This document shows positions 17,660 to 28,141 of a DNA stretch of 41,851 bases, piece by piece. Under the pieces are notes generated by a model that saw only the letters and a list, made by a program, of their open reading frames with translations, had not been told where the DNA came from and did no database searches. A program made the position numbers and the translations under genes. The stretch spans positions 1-41,851 of the forward strand of contig JAIEOW010000013.1 of the NCBI GenBank assembly GCA_019750095.1, written 5' to 3'. The stretch's first letter is position 1. The number at the start of each line of letters is the position of its first letter. Source of the stretch: Phycisphaerales bacterium. Lineage in GTDB: Bacteria > Planctomycetota > Phycisphaerae > Phycisphaerales > UBA1924.

Positions 17660-17761
17660 GTCGGGCAATTCTTGCAGATTCTTGACATTTCCGGGAAACC
17701 TGCGGCAGAGACGGCATTTTGTGCGATACTTGCGGGGTCCAGGGGCATCCAGAGGTCAGCC

Positions 17762-18841
17762 ATGTCTCGAAACTCATCGATCCGTCGGGCCTTCACGCTG
17801 ATCGAACTCCTGCTCGTGGTGGCGATCATCGCGCTGCTGATCTCGATCCTCTTGCCCGCCATCGGCAAGGCGCGGAACAGCGCGCAGATGTCCGTGTGCA
17901 TGTCCAACATGCGCCAGATGGTCACGGCGTCGTTCACTTATGGCGCCGATGCCAAGGATCAGATCGCAGCTCTCAACTGGACACCGGGCACGTACAACGA
18001 TCCCAATGTGCTCACTCCTGCCAACGACGGGATCCTGATCATCCAGGGAAGGCAGGCCAAGGCCATTCTTGATCGGCGCTCGGATCAGAATCTGACGCTG
18101 GTCCAGAACCGCTACTTCAACCGCAACTTCTGGCATCTGCCGCTGGTTGATGGGTTCTACCTTGGCAACGCCAACGCGATCGTCCCTGCGGTGGGATGCC
18201 CTTCAGACAGTTGGGTCAAGATCTGGCAGAAAAACGTGGGTAACCGCGGCGTTCTGACGGGAATCGGGCCCGAGACGACGGCCCAGCCCAACGGGGCGTA
18301 CGAAATGTACCGCCCCTTCTGGTCCACCTATCAGATGGTCCCGGTGGCCTTCAGCGTCGACAAGAGCGCGGGGCCGACCGTTTATCCCGCGTATGCGTAT
18401 TCGAACTTCCACCACATCTTTGAGAATGCAAGCTTCCCGATCGGCAAGCGGAAGTTCCTCGATGTGAACTTTCCTTCGCAGAAAGTCATGATGTTCGATG
18501 TCTTCGACCGCCACGGCTACAAGCGCCCGATCTGGCACGCGTACGACATCGCCAGCCAGCCCCTCGCTTTCTTCGACACCTCCGTGCGATTCACACGAAA
18601 CAAGAACGTTCAGTACGGCTGGAACCACACACGTGCAGGCCCTGGCTCACCCACTGCGGCAATCGATCCGCGCGATGGCCGCCGGGTGTATGCCTGGACG
18701 ACCTACGACTACAACCCCGCCACCGGCTTCCGTGGGTACGACCACCCGACGCTCAGCGGCCAGCCGATCGATCGCGTGAAGGGCTATTTCCGCTGGACCG
18801 CCTTGGGCCTCAAGGGCTACGACGTCGTGACCGCTCGGTAG
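17762..18841 (+). CDS. second pseudopilin-like protein, tandem paralogue
   Basis: A 359-residue protein with the same plan as its upstream neighbour: [20 protein letters not shown], then KARNSAQMSVCMSNMRQMVTA, a middle domain, NFWHLPLVDGFYLGNA, FPSQKVMMFDVFDRHGYKRPIWHAYDIASQPLAFFD and a C-terminal YFRWTALGLKGYD. The two proteins align along their length with clear divergence, so the duplication is not recent. Both have the HxxLxDGxYL and FPSQKVxMFDxFDRHxxKRPxWHAY blocks, presumably structural. The stop is followed by a terminator hairpin at 18871. Confidence 0.88.
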   Translation: MSRNSSIRRAFTLIELLLVVAIIALLISILLPAIGKARNSAQMSVCMSNMRQMVTASFTYGADAKDQIAALNWTPGTYNDPNVLTPANDGILIIQGRQAKAILDRRSDQNLTLVQNRYFNRNFWHLPLVDGFYLGNANAIVPAVGCPSDSWVKIWQKNVGNRGVLTGIGPETTAQPNGAYEMYRPFWSTYQMVPVAFSVDKSAGPTVYPAYAYSNFHHIFENASFPIGKRKFLDVNFPSQKVMMFDVFDRHGYKRPIWHAYDIASQPLAFFDTSVRFTRNKNVQYGWNHTRAGPGSPTAAIDPRDGRRVYAWTTYDYNPATGFRGYDHPTLSGQPIDRVKGYFRWTALGLKGYDVVTAR

Positions 18842-18870
18842 CGCCTCAGACGCCAACTCAGGCCTGTGCC

Positions 18871-18894
18871 GCGGGCTGCCTTCGGGCAGCCCGC
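18871..18894 (+). terminator. rho-independent-like terminator after the pseudopilin genes
   Basis: A 10-bp perfect GC-rich stem (GCGGGCTGCC / GGCAGCCCGC) with a stable TTCG tetraloop lies 30 bases after the stop at 18841 and is followed by a pyrimidine-rich tract (TTCGCTTTCTCGCTC). It sits in the 88-bp gap before mnmG. It is a good terminator, though the downstream tract is not a pure T-run. Confidence 0.75.
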
Positions 18895-18929
18895 TTCGCT
18901 TTCTCGCTCGCGAATATCATCGTCTTGCG

Positions 18930-20873
<1,944 letters not shown>

Positions 20874-20928
20874 GCGTGAGCCCGTCGCCGCGCCCGTGCT
20901 GCGAACCCCGATACGATCCGCCCCTGTG

Positions 20929-22776
20929 ATGGACTCATTCGACTTTCTGACCCTCGCGTCCAGCGGCCAGCCCGCCAAGCTGGTGCTGGACATGCTGGTG
21001 ATCCTCGGTGCCGCGGCGATCATCTCGATCCTGCTTCGGCGGCTGCACCTCGCCTCGATTCCCGGCTATCTGATCATCGGCGCGATCCTCGGCTCGTTGC
21101 CATTCGGCATCATCAGCGACCCGAGCAACGTCTCGCAGATCCAGGACATCGCGATCATCCTGCTGATGTTCACGATCGGGCTGCACCTCGATCTGGACTC
21201 CATCCGCACGGGCATGGTCCCGATCCTGATCGTGGGCGCGGTGTCGACGATCGTCGGGGCGCTCGTGCTGTGGCCTGCGGGCATGGCCTTCGGGCTCTCT
21301 GCACCGGCCGCGCTCGCGGTGGCGATGGCTTTCAGCATGTCCTCGACCGCCGTCGTCCTCGGCATCCTGCACCAGCACCGCGAGGTGCATCTCGTGCAGG
21401 GTCGGCTGGGCATCGGTATCGCCATCATGCAGGACCTTCTGGCGATCGGGATCCTCGCGTCCATGCCCGTGCTCGCCGCCTGGCATGGCGTCAAGGCCGG
21501 CGAGGGTGACGAGCCGTCGGGCATTGCGCAGATCGTCGCCAACGCCTCGCTGGGCATCGGCGGCATCCTCGCCATGCTCGGGTTTGCGCGCTATTTGCTC
21601 CCGAAGCTCCTGCGTGAGGCGGCGTGGGGGGGCAACACCGAAGGTCTTCTGGTCGCATCCGCCGGAGCTGGACTCGGAGCCGCCATGCTCACTGGCTGGC
21701 TCGGTTTCGGACCGGCGCTCGGCGCATTTCTCGCCGGGTTCATGCTCAGCAACACGCCCTTCCGATTCCAGCTCACCGGCCAACTTGGCCCGATGCGGGA
21801 CCTGTTCATGGCGGTCTTCTTCACCGCGGTCGGCATCAATCTCAACGTTATCGAAGCTCTGCAGTATTGGTGGGTCATCCTGATCGCCGTGCCCCTGGTG
21901 ATGATCGTCAAGGCAAGTGTGACGGGCGCGACGATCTGGGCTGGCGGCTCGACCGCAGCCGCCGCGCTCGTCGCCGGGACGCTCCTGGCGCAGGCCGGCG
22001 AGTTCAGTCTGGTCGTGCTCAGCGAAGCCAAACGCAAGGGACTTGTCGGCGATCGCGAAGAGGGCGTCGCCATCGCCCTGGTGGTCGTGTCGCTCATGGT
22101 CACGGGCTCGCTGTACGAATATGCCAAGAAGAACACCGCTCGCGTCGCGTTCATCAAGCCCGCCATGTGGTTTGCCAGCCCCGCGCTGCGCGGATCACCG
22201 ATGCCCGCGGTGGCCGCTGCCGGGGTCTCAGACCCGGGGGGCGACCACGGTCATCCGGCGTTGCCGTCTGGTCAGGATGAACACAACGGTGCGGTCGCTG
22301 GCTCGGAAGCGCCCGCGGTGCCCAAGCAGCGCCATGTCATCATCGCTGGCTACGGCATCGTCGGTCGCAACCTCGCCGAGCACTTCGCCGCGTCGAACAT
22401 CAGCTACACGCTGATCGATCTGAACTCCGACACGGTGATGAAGCAGAAGAAGCTCGGTCGCAACGCGGTCTATGGCGATGCCACGAACAAGGACGTGCTG
22501 GAGTCGGCGGGGATCCATCACGCCGAGGCGGTGGTGCTGACGATCCCCGACGATGATGCCACGCTGCGTGCCTGCCGGGCGATCCGCGAGATGCGCGAAG
22601 ACGTGTTCATTGCCGTGCGCACGACGTTTCTCAGCCGCGCGATCGCCGCCCATGAGCTGGGCGCGGATCACGTGACGATCGAAGAAGTGGCGACGGCCCA
22701 GGACATGGCCGTGAAGGTGATGCTTGAACTGAACAAGCGCTTTGCGCCCAAGGGCGACAGCGTGCCGCATCTGTGA
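20929..22776 (+). CDS. CPA2-family monovalent cation:proton antiporter with RCK/TrkA-N domain (KefB type)
   Basis: A 615-residue membrane protein. The N-terminal part (about 1-400) is a CPA2/KefB-type antiporter core with many hydrophobic helices: AAIISILLRRLHLASIPGYLIIGAILG, SQIQDIAIILLMFTIGLHLD, AMAFSMSSTAVVLGIL, GRLGIGIAIMQDLLAI and TAVGINLNVIEALQYW. A Gly/Ser/His-rich linker (about 415-460) joins it to a C-terminal RCK domain with the nucleotide motif HVIIAGYGIVGRNLAEHF and NAVYGDATNKDVLESAGI. The family exchanges K+ or Na+ for H+ and is gated by ligand at the RCK domain. The extended linker is longer than usual. The start at 20929 follows a GTG one codon earlier, which is also possible. 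Confidence 0.92.
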   Translation: MDSFDFLTLASSGQPAKLVLDMLVILGAAAIISILLRRLHLASIPGYLIIGAILGSLPFGIISDPSNVSQIQDIAIILLMFTIGLHLDLDSIRTGMVPILIVGAVSTIVGALVLWPAGMAFGLSAPAALAVAMAFSMSSTAVVLGILHQHREVHLVQGRLGIGIAIMQDLLAIGILASMPVLAAWHGVKAGEGDEPSGIAQIVANASLGIGGILAMLGFARYLLPKLLREAAWGGNTEGLLVASAGAGLGAAMLTGWLGFGPALGAFLAGFMLSNTPFRFQLTGQLGPMRDLFMAVFFTAVGINLNVIEALQYWWVILIAVPLVMIVKASVTGATIWAGGSTAAAALVAGTLLAQAGEFSLVVLSEAKRKGLVGDREEGVAIALVVVSLMVTGSLYEYAKKNTARVAFIKPAMWFASPALRGSPMPAVAAAGVSDPGGDHGHPALPSGQDEHNGAVAGSEAPAVPKQRHVIIAGYGIVGRNLAEHFAASNISYTLIDLNSDTVMKQKKLGRNAVYGDATNKDVLESAGIHHAEAVVLTIPDDDATLRACRAIREMREDVFIAVRTTFLSRAIAAHELGADHVTIEEVATAQDMAVKVMLELNKRFAPKGDSVPHL

Positions 22777-22797
22777 CCGACGGAGGCGGTGCGTGAT

Positions 22798-24114
22798 TCA
22801 GCACCCCGCAAACCAGAGATTCAGGAAGTCAAAGATGTCGTTCACATCCAGCGGCCCGCCGTTGATGTTGGCGCTGGGCAAGCTCGCGAACCACGCGTTC
22901 AGGAAGCCAAAGATGTCCTGCGTGGTCACCTGGCCATCCAGATCAAAGTCCGCGATGCAGGGCTTGGCATAGAACAGTGCCTGGCGCGCCACCACGGGAA
23001 AGGTCGCCGTCTTGGCGAAGATCACCGTCTCGCCGGGATCGTTGAAGTTCCCGTTGTTGTTCGCGTCCGTCGCCACCACCACTTCCGCCGCGCTGTTGCC
23101 CGAGACGGTGCCGTTGGAGCAGAGTGCGATCTTGCTCGGTCCGACGGCAAAGCCCTGCGAGGTCGCAAAGAACGAACCCGCCGGGATACTGGCCTCTGAC
23201 CAGATCACGCTCAGTTCGCTGGCCTGGTCGATGGCGTTGGTGGCGTCGGAATCGCTCAGTCGCACGGCGAGCTGAGGGTTGGTCGATGCGGTCCGGTCGT
23301 GCGTGTAGATCGCCACGCCGTCGGTCACGCACGACTGCACGAATCCCGATGTGCCGCCGAAGCTTCCGGTTGTGTGATACGCGGCAAGCTCGGTCGCGTC
23401 GATCGATCCGCTCGCGTCGGTGTCAAACGCGCGATAGATGCGATCCGGTGTTGCACTGTCACGGTTGTCGGCGATATAGATCGCCCCATTCAGCGCGGCG
23501 ATGTCGAACGGGGAGCAGATCGTGCCATTCACGATCGTGTTCAGGTCGATGTACAGCGAGGATTCGGCTGCGTCCTGCGCGTTGCCGTCTCCGTTGAGAT
23601 CGCGCACGCGGAACACCCCGTCCTGCGGCGACGCTGCGCCCGAACCCGCGTTGCAGACATAGATCCAGTTCGCGTCGCCCGCGATCCCGTTGGGCGTGGG
23701 CAGAAGGAACGAGTTCAGGTTCAGGTCGCTGAAGAACAACCGAAGCTCGTTGGCATCCAGGGCATCGCCGTCTCCGTTCAGGTCCTTGGCGGCATAGACC
23801 GCGCGGGTGTCTCCATCCCCGAAGTAGACCGTGCCGTCCACCGATTGATACATGCTGAAGACGGCTCCGGTCCCAAGCAGGCCGGCGGCGTTGGTGCCAT
23901 CGACAAACACGGTGATCTCACCCAGGTCGTTCGCGTTGCCGTTGTTATTGAGGTCGCGGCAAAGGTAGATGGCATTGAGCGTCAGATCCGCCACGAGGAT
24001 TCCGGCCGTGCGCCGTGCGATCGGCATCGGAGCTGTCCCCTGGGCACAGGCCGAGCCCGCGGCAAGCATGAGCGACAGGGCGGCGATCGAAACACGGGCG
24101 TGGCGCATGGACAT
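22798..24114 (-). CDS. secreted protein with repeated Ca-binding-like loops and a GC-type dockerin tail
   Basis: A 438-residue secreted protein with a signal peptide (VSIAALSLMLAAGSACAQ). The C-terminal 50 residues are a GC-type dockerin: CIADFDLDGQVTTQDIFGFLN and then DVNDIFDFLNLWFAGC at the very end, two EF-hand-like repeats that end in Gly-Cys. Proteins of this type are known in planctomycetes and are thought to be sorted or anchored through this domain. The body carries six further D-x-[DN]-x-[DN]-G-like loops (DLNNNGNANDLGE, DLNGDGDALDANE, DLNGDGNAQDAAE, DTDASGSIDATE, DSDATNAIDQASE, DANNNGNFNDPGE). They are spread through it at intervals of roughly 40-70 residues, which suggests a propeller-like calcium-binding repeat fold. 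AGGAG precedes the ATG at 24114. It converges with the antiporter gene (21 bp). Confidence 0.85.
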   Translation of the reverse strand: MSMRHARVSIAALSLMLAAGSACAQGTAPMPIARRTAGILVADLTLNAIYLCRDLNNNGNANDLGEITVFVDGTNAAGLLGTGAVFSMYQSVDGTVYFGDGDTRAVYAAKDLNGDGDALDANELRLFFSDLNLNSFLLPTPNGIAGDANWIYVCNAGSGAASPQDGVFRVRDLNGDGNAQDAAESSLYIDLNTIVNGTICSPFDIAALNGAIYIADNRDSATPDRIYRAFDTDASGSIDATELAAYHTTGSFGGTSGFVQSCVTDGVAIYTHDRTASTNPQLAVRLSDSDATNAIDQASELSVIWSEASIPAGSFFATSQGFAVGPSKIALCSNGTVSGNSAAEVVVATDANNNGNFNDPGETVIFAKTATFPVVARQALFYAKPCIADFDLDGQVTTQDIFGFLNAWFASLPSANINGGPLDVNDIFDFLNLWFAGC

Positions 24115-24279
24115 CGGGGACTCCTGAAAGCGATCTGAACGAATCGGGTTGCTTATGAAAGATAGACCAGTCCGGAATACTCGCAAGGAAACCACCAAAA
24201 ACGCCGCACCCCCGGCCGAACAAGCCCGGGGGTGGAGCGCACATCTGGATTCGATGATCGGCGAAACGCGCCGACGGAT

Positions 24280-25038
24280 TCAGCGACGGCGACGCCCGCC
24301 GAGGATCGCCCCGCCGATGAGCAGCATCGCGGAAGCGCCCGGGGTGGGGATCTGGCTGAACTTGATATTGTCGATGCCCACGCGATCGACCTTGGATCCG
24401 CCCACAGTGATGAGTTGGGTCAGGTCGATGCGGATGCGGATCTGCTGGGCCCGCAGCGGATTGGCATCCCAGTCAAACCGACGGCTCCGCAGCGGCAGCG
24501 TGCCGGGAAGCAGCGTCGAGGGCGGGTTGTTGATGTCGTAGTCCTGTCGGAACAGCTCGACGCCCGCGCCGTCGGTGACGATGATGGCCTTGGCCGGGAG
24601 ATCTTCGCCGAAACCAGTGACCGAGTTGTACACCGCGGCCATGTCAAAGTAGTGCAGGCTGACGAGGAAGCCCGCATCCGCGAAGAGGTTGATCTCAAGA
24701 ATGCCCGGCGAGAAGCCCGGAGCATTGCGATCGCGGTACAGCACGTTGGTCAGATTGCCGAAGACGCGCGTCGGGTCTGCGGGGCTGTTGCCCGCACCCA
24801 AGCGCAGCACGGGCTTGTAATCGACCTGCACGTTCGGGGTGATTCCGCCCGCCGAGCCATAGGAAAAGGCCGGTGGCTGAAAGACGTTGGGATCGCCGAC
24901 GCGATCGCCATACGAGTCGAGAATTTGGGTGCTATTGGTGCCCCCAAAGTCGAAGGTGAGCACTGTGGCCGAGGCCTGAGCAGTCAGACCGGCCGAAACC
25001 GCAAGTGCGGACAACATCCCAAGAGCACGAAACGTCAT
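24280..25038 (-). CDS. PEP-CTERM-like secreted protein
   Basis: A 252-residue protein with a signal peptide (RALGMLSALAVSAGLTAQASA) and the C-terminal sorting-like tail IPTPGASAMLLIGGAILGGR plus an Arg run. This tail is the planctomycete variant of PEP-CTERM: a short P-x-P motif, a hydrophobic helix, then a basic end. It is expected to be recognised by an exosortase-type system and to place the protein on the cell surface. The mature domain (VLTFDFGGTNSTQILDSYGD, DAGFLVSLHYFDMAAV, VDRVGIDNIKFSQI) looks like a beta-rich, carbohydrate-associated domain of unknown function. A strong AGGAGG precedes the ATG at 25038. No exosortase is in the window. Confidence 0.82.
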   Translation of the reverse strand: MTFRALGMLSALAVSAGLTAQASATVLTFDFGGTNSTQILDSYGDRVGDPNVFQPPAFSYGSAGGITPNVQVDYKPVLRLGAGNSPADPTRVFGNLTNVLYRDRNAPGFSPGILEINLFADAGFLVSLHYFDMAAVYNSVTGFGEDLPAKAIIVTDGAGVELFRQDYDINNPPSTLLPGTLPLRSRRFDWDANPLRAQQIRIRIDLTQLITVGGSKVDRVGIDNIKFSQIPTPGASAMLLIGGAILGGRRRR

Positions 25039-25202
25039 GAGACCGCCTCCTGAGCGGGCGATCGAGATGCCAACAGACGGCAGCGCGACCGCACGCACGA
25101 TGTGCGAAGCCAACGGTCTCTCTCTGAAATGTCCCCCTCCCTCTCTCCCCCGAACCGGGCATGAACCCGTCCTGATAACGTATCACATTCGCCAACTGGA
25201 TC

Positions 25203-25244
25203 AAGGGGAAAACAGGAAAATCCTGCGCCCGAGGTCCCCTTTTT
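25203..25244 (+). promoter_or_regulatory. nested hairpin with T-run upstream of ribB-like gene
   Basis: Outer arms AAGGGG (25203-25208) and CCCCTT (25236-25241) enclose a smaller hairpin CAGGA/TCCTG (25213-25225) and are followed by TTTTT (25240-25244). The element lies about 70 bases upstream of the ribB-like start, in the sense direction of that gene. It looks like a terminator or attenuator. The conserved FMN riboswitch core is not recognisable upstream, so any regulation would be of another kind. It could also terminate an unknown transcript. Confidence 0.4.
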
Positions 25245-25314
25245 GAATGTTCCCAAACAAACGCGGGCCAAAGCGGCCTCGCTTCGGGTCAGATCGTCCG
25301 GAATCGCCCCTAGC

Positions 25315-26535
25315 ATGACCGCGATGCCGCTTTCGCCCCTTCCAGAGTTGCTCGACGAGCTGCGTGCGGGCCGGATGATTATCCTGACGGATGACGAAAA
25401 TCGCGAAAACGAAGGCGATTTGGTCGTCGCCGCTCAGTTCGCGACTCCTGAAATCATCAACTTCATGCTGCAGGTCGCACGCGGGTATCTGTGCCTCTCG
25501 CTGACGGAGGCCGACTGTCTTCGCCTCGATCTGCATCCGCAGTCGGCGACCAACACGTCGGTACGCGGCACGCCGTTCACAGTCTCTATTGATGGTCACC
25601 CGAAACATGGCTTCACCACCGGCGTGAGCGCGCGCGAGCGTGCCAAGTGCATCGCGCTGGCGATCGATCCCAAGAGTTCGCCCGCCGACTTTGTGCGACC
25701 GGGCCACATCAATCCGCTGCGCTCGCGCGATGGCGGCGTGCTGGTGCGGGCTGGGCAAACTGAAGGATCCGTCGATCTCTGCCGACTCGCGGGGCTCACA
25801 CCGGCGGCGGTGATTCTGGAAATCATGCGCGACGATGGCGAGATGGCCCGCATGCCCGACCTGGAAATCCTAGCCAAAAAACACGGAATCAAGATCGGCA
25901 CCGTCGCCCAGATCATCGAACATCGCGTCGCGCGAGAGTCGCTGGTCCGCCGACTCGAGCCCGCGGCGGGCACGCCGATCCGCACCGAGTTCGGCACGTT
26001 CAACCTGATCGCCTTCCGCACGCTCGTCGATCCGCTGCCGCATGTTGCACTGACGTTGGGCGATGTTGGTGCACTCGACAGCCATGGGCGCGTGAAGCCC
26101 ACCGACGCGCCCACACTCGTACGTATGCACCGGCGGCACCTCTTGGGCGATGTGTTCATGGACATGGACTCGGCGAGCGACGGGCCAACCGGGCGCACGC
26201 TGCATCATGCGATGCGGATGATCCAGGCCGAGGGCTCGGGCGCAATCGTGTACCTGCGACCAGAGGGAGCCCCAGATCAGGTGCCTGGCGCGTCCGGCGG
26301 GCTCGAACAGCGACTGCAGACGATCACCATCGCCGGGCATGACAGTGCCGCGGTTGAGCAGTCCCCGGTTGCGGGGATCAGTGGGCCTATGCGGGATTAC
26401 GGCATTGGCGTGCAGATTCTGCGTGAGCTCGGGCTCCGGAACCTGCGGCTGCTCAGTAACCACAAGCGGGGGCTGCCCGGTCTTGAGGCCTTCGGGCTGA
26501 AGATCTCCGAGTATGTCCCGATGTCTGGCGGGTAA
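25315..26535 (+). CDS. ribB: 3,4-dihydroxy-2-butanone-4-phosphate synthase fused to a degenerate GTP cyclohydrolase II domain (RibBX-like)
   Basis: A 406-residue protein. Residues 1-205 are an intact RibB domain with the catalytic loop LTDDENRENEGDLVVAA (26-40), RGYLCLSLTEADC, HPKHGFTTGVSARERAKC and DFVRPGHINPLRSRDGGV, and the late glutamate-containing RDDGEMARMPDLEILAKKHG. Residues 215-406 have the GTP cyclohydrolase II fold, but the zinc site is gone: the Cys of HSEC is His275 (MHRRHLLGDVF) and the two Cys of RCDCG are Ser286 and Ser288. The EGRGIGL motif is replaced by EGAPDQVPG. So the second domain should not hydrolyse GTP. This matches the RibBX variant reported mainly from proteobacteria. 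Only one of the two riboflavin branch enzymes is supplied here; a real RibA must be elsewhere. Start 25315 (25324 is an alternative), with no good SD. Confidence 0.9.
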   Translation: MTAMPLSPLPELLDELRAGRMIILTDDENRENEGDLVVAAQFATPEIINFMLQVARGYLCLSLTEADCLRLDLHPQSATNTSVRGTPFTVSIDGHPKHGFTTGVSARERAKCIALAIDPKSSPADFVRPGHINPLRSRDGGVLVRAGQTEGSVDLCRLAGLTPAAVILEIMRDDGEMARMPDLEILAKKHGIKIGTVAQIIEHRVARESLVRRLEPAAGTPIRTEFGTFNLIAFRTLVDPLPHVALTLGDVGALDSHGRVKPTDAPTLVRMHRRHLLGDVFMDMDSASDGPTGRTLHHAMRMIQAEGSGAIVYLRPEGAPDQVPGASGGLEQRLQTITIAGHDSAAVEQSPVAGISGPMRDYGIGVQILRELGLRNLRLLSNHKRGLPGLEAFGLKISEYVPMSGG

Positions 26536-26635
26536 TCCGTACAAAGCGCAAACATTTAGGAAACCGAGGGCGTAGAGAGCTACTCTTGGCCCTTGGTCGC
26601 CTTTGGAATGGGGGCATGTGAACTCGGGAGCGACG

Positions 26636-28078
26636 ATGCTGGGCAAGGTCTTCAAGGCGTATGACGTTCGCGGGACGTATCCGGATCCGCTCGACGAAAA
26701 GATGGCGTGGCAGATTGGCTATGGCGTGAGCAAGTTCCTCCTTGCTGACGCCGCCCATGCCGGCGACACGAGCCCGATGATGCACAACATCGTGGTCGGG
26801 CGCGACATGCGCAAGAGCTCGCCCTCGCTGTGCAAGGCGCTGATCCAGGGAATCTGCGATCAGGGCGGGAACGTGATCGATGTGGGGCTGGTGGACACGA
26901 GCTTCATCTACTTTGCGGTGAATCATCTGGATTGCGCCGGCGGTGTGATGTGCACCGCGAGCCACAATCCGCCGCAGTACAACGGGTTCAAGGTCTCCAA
27001 GCGCAAGGCCAAGCCGGTGGGGGAGGCGACCGGGCTGGCGGAAGTGCGCAAGCACGCGGCGATGGTGGACAAGCAGACGATGACGCCCTTGGGCGGTCGG
27101 AGTGAGCCGCGGAACCTGTGGGAGGCGTACGCCAAGCATGTTCGTCAGTTTCTGGATCTGTCGCCGGACTGGGAGAAGCGCGGCAAGCTGAAGGTGGTCA
27201 TCGACGCCAGCAACGGGATGGCGGGGACGATGATTCCGATGGTCTTCGGTAAGAAGTCGCCGCTGGGCCCGGTCGCTGGGCTTGAGATCGTCGAGATCAA
27301 CTTCGACAACAGCAAGGGCGAGTTCGTGCACGAGCCGAACCCGCTGGTGGCGTCGAACCTGAAGCAGGTGCAGCAGAAGGTTGTGGAGATCGGGGCGGAC
27401 ATCGGGTTCTGCTACGACGGCGACGCCGACCGGTGTGTGGTGATCGATGAGACCGGTGCGGCGATCGGGTGCGATCACCTGACGGGCGTGCTGGCGCCGT
27501 ACTTTGTGAAGCGCCACGGCAAGGGCTCGGGCGTGGTGTACGACCTGCGCTCGACCAAGGCTGTGCACGAGGAGATCACGCGCGTCGGCGGCGTGGGCTA
27601 TCGCTCGCGCGTGGGGCATGTGTTCATGAAGGCGATGATGGCCGAGAAGAAGTGCGTGTTCGGCGGCGAGCTGAGCGGGCACTTTTACTTCAAGGACAAC
27701 TTCAACGCCGACAGCGGTGCGATCGCGATGTGCGTGGTGCTGACGATGCTCAAGAGCAGCGGCAAGACCATGAGCCAGCTCGCGGCGCCGATGAAGCGGT
27801 ATGCACAGAGCGGCGAGATCAACTTCCAGATCGAGGACAAGGACGGCGCGCTGGCGACGCTCCGTCGCCAGGCGCAGACCTGGGCCCCGAGTGCCGAGAT
27901 GGACGAACTCGACGGCGTGACCATCGACGCGTTTGAGAAGAGCGGCTGGTGGTGCAACGTTCGCAAGAGCAACACCGAACCGCTGCTGCGGCTGAACCTG
28001 GAAGCGAAGGACAAGAAGACGCTGGACGCGCTGCTGGGGAAGATTTCGCCGCTGCTGGGTGTGAAGGTGGATCACTAA
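26636..28078 (+). CDS. phosphomannomutase/phosphoglucomutase
   Basis: A 480-residue alpha-D-phosphohexomutase of the AlgC/ManB type. It interconverts hexose 1- and 6-phosphates, feeding nucleotide-sugar synthesis for polysaccharide. It starts FKAYDVRGTYPDPLDEKMAWQIG. The phosphoserine loop is CTASHNPPQYNGFKV, the metal loop is CYDGDADRCVVIDE, the sugar-binding motif is GGELSGHFYFKD, and the C-terminal phosphate-binding loop is RKSNTEPLLRLNLEA. All four motifs are intact, so the enzyme should be active; the mannose/glucose preference cannot be read. The start at 26636 is preceded by CGGGAG. An upstream in-frame extension from 26603 is less likely. A short-repeat array follows the stop. Confidence 0.95.
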   Translation: MLGKVFKAYDVRGTYPDPLDEKMAWQIGYGVSKFLLADAAHAGDTSPMMHNIVVGRDMRKSSPSLCKALIQGICDQGGNVIDVGLVDTSFIYFAVNHLDCAGGVMCTASHNPPQYNGFKVSKRKAKPVGEATGLAEVRKHAAMVDKQTMTPLGGRSEPRNLWEAYAKHVRQFLDLSPDWEKRGKLKVVIDASNGMAGTMIPMVFGKKSPLGPVAGLEIVEINFDNSKGEFVHEPNPLVASNLKQVQQKVVEIGADIGFCYDGDADRCVVIDETGAAIGCDHLTGVLAPYFVKRHGKGSGVVYDLRSTKAVHEEITRVGGVGYRSRVGHVFMKAMMAEKKCVFGGELSGHFYFKDNFNADSGAIAMCVVLTMLKSSGKTMSQLAAPMKRYAQSGEINFQIEDKDGALATLRRQAQTWAPSAEMDELDGVTIDAFEKSGWWCNVRKSNTEPLLRLNLEAKDKKTLDALLGKISPLLGVKVDH

Positions 28079-28080
28079 AA

Positions 28081-28118
28081 AGTGACGGAGTGACGGAGTG
28101 ACGGAGTGGCGGAGTGAG
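28081..28118 (+). repeat. TGACGGAG-type short tandem array, G-rich orientation
   Basis: About four units of a 9-base repeat GTGACGGAG (last copies GTGGCGGAG, GTGAG) start just after the stop of the hexomutase gene and end about 24 bases before the four-helix-bundle start. The complementary, C-rich orientation occurs at 28561-28603 downstream of that gene. The same family recurs at 34024-34060 and 36316-36468. Confidence 0.85.
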
Positions 28119-28141
28119 GTTGGTCATTGGAGACGCTTCAC

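Noticed and set aside
25039..25314. FMN riboswitch before the ribB-like gene
   Set aside because: The conserved aptamer core is not found in the leader; only a hairpin with a T-run is present.
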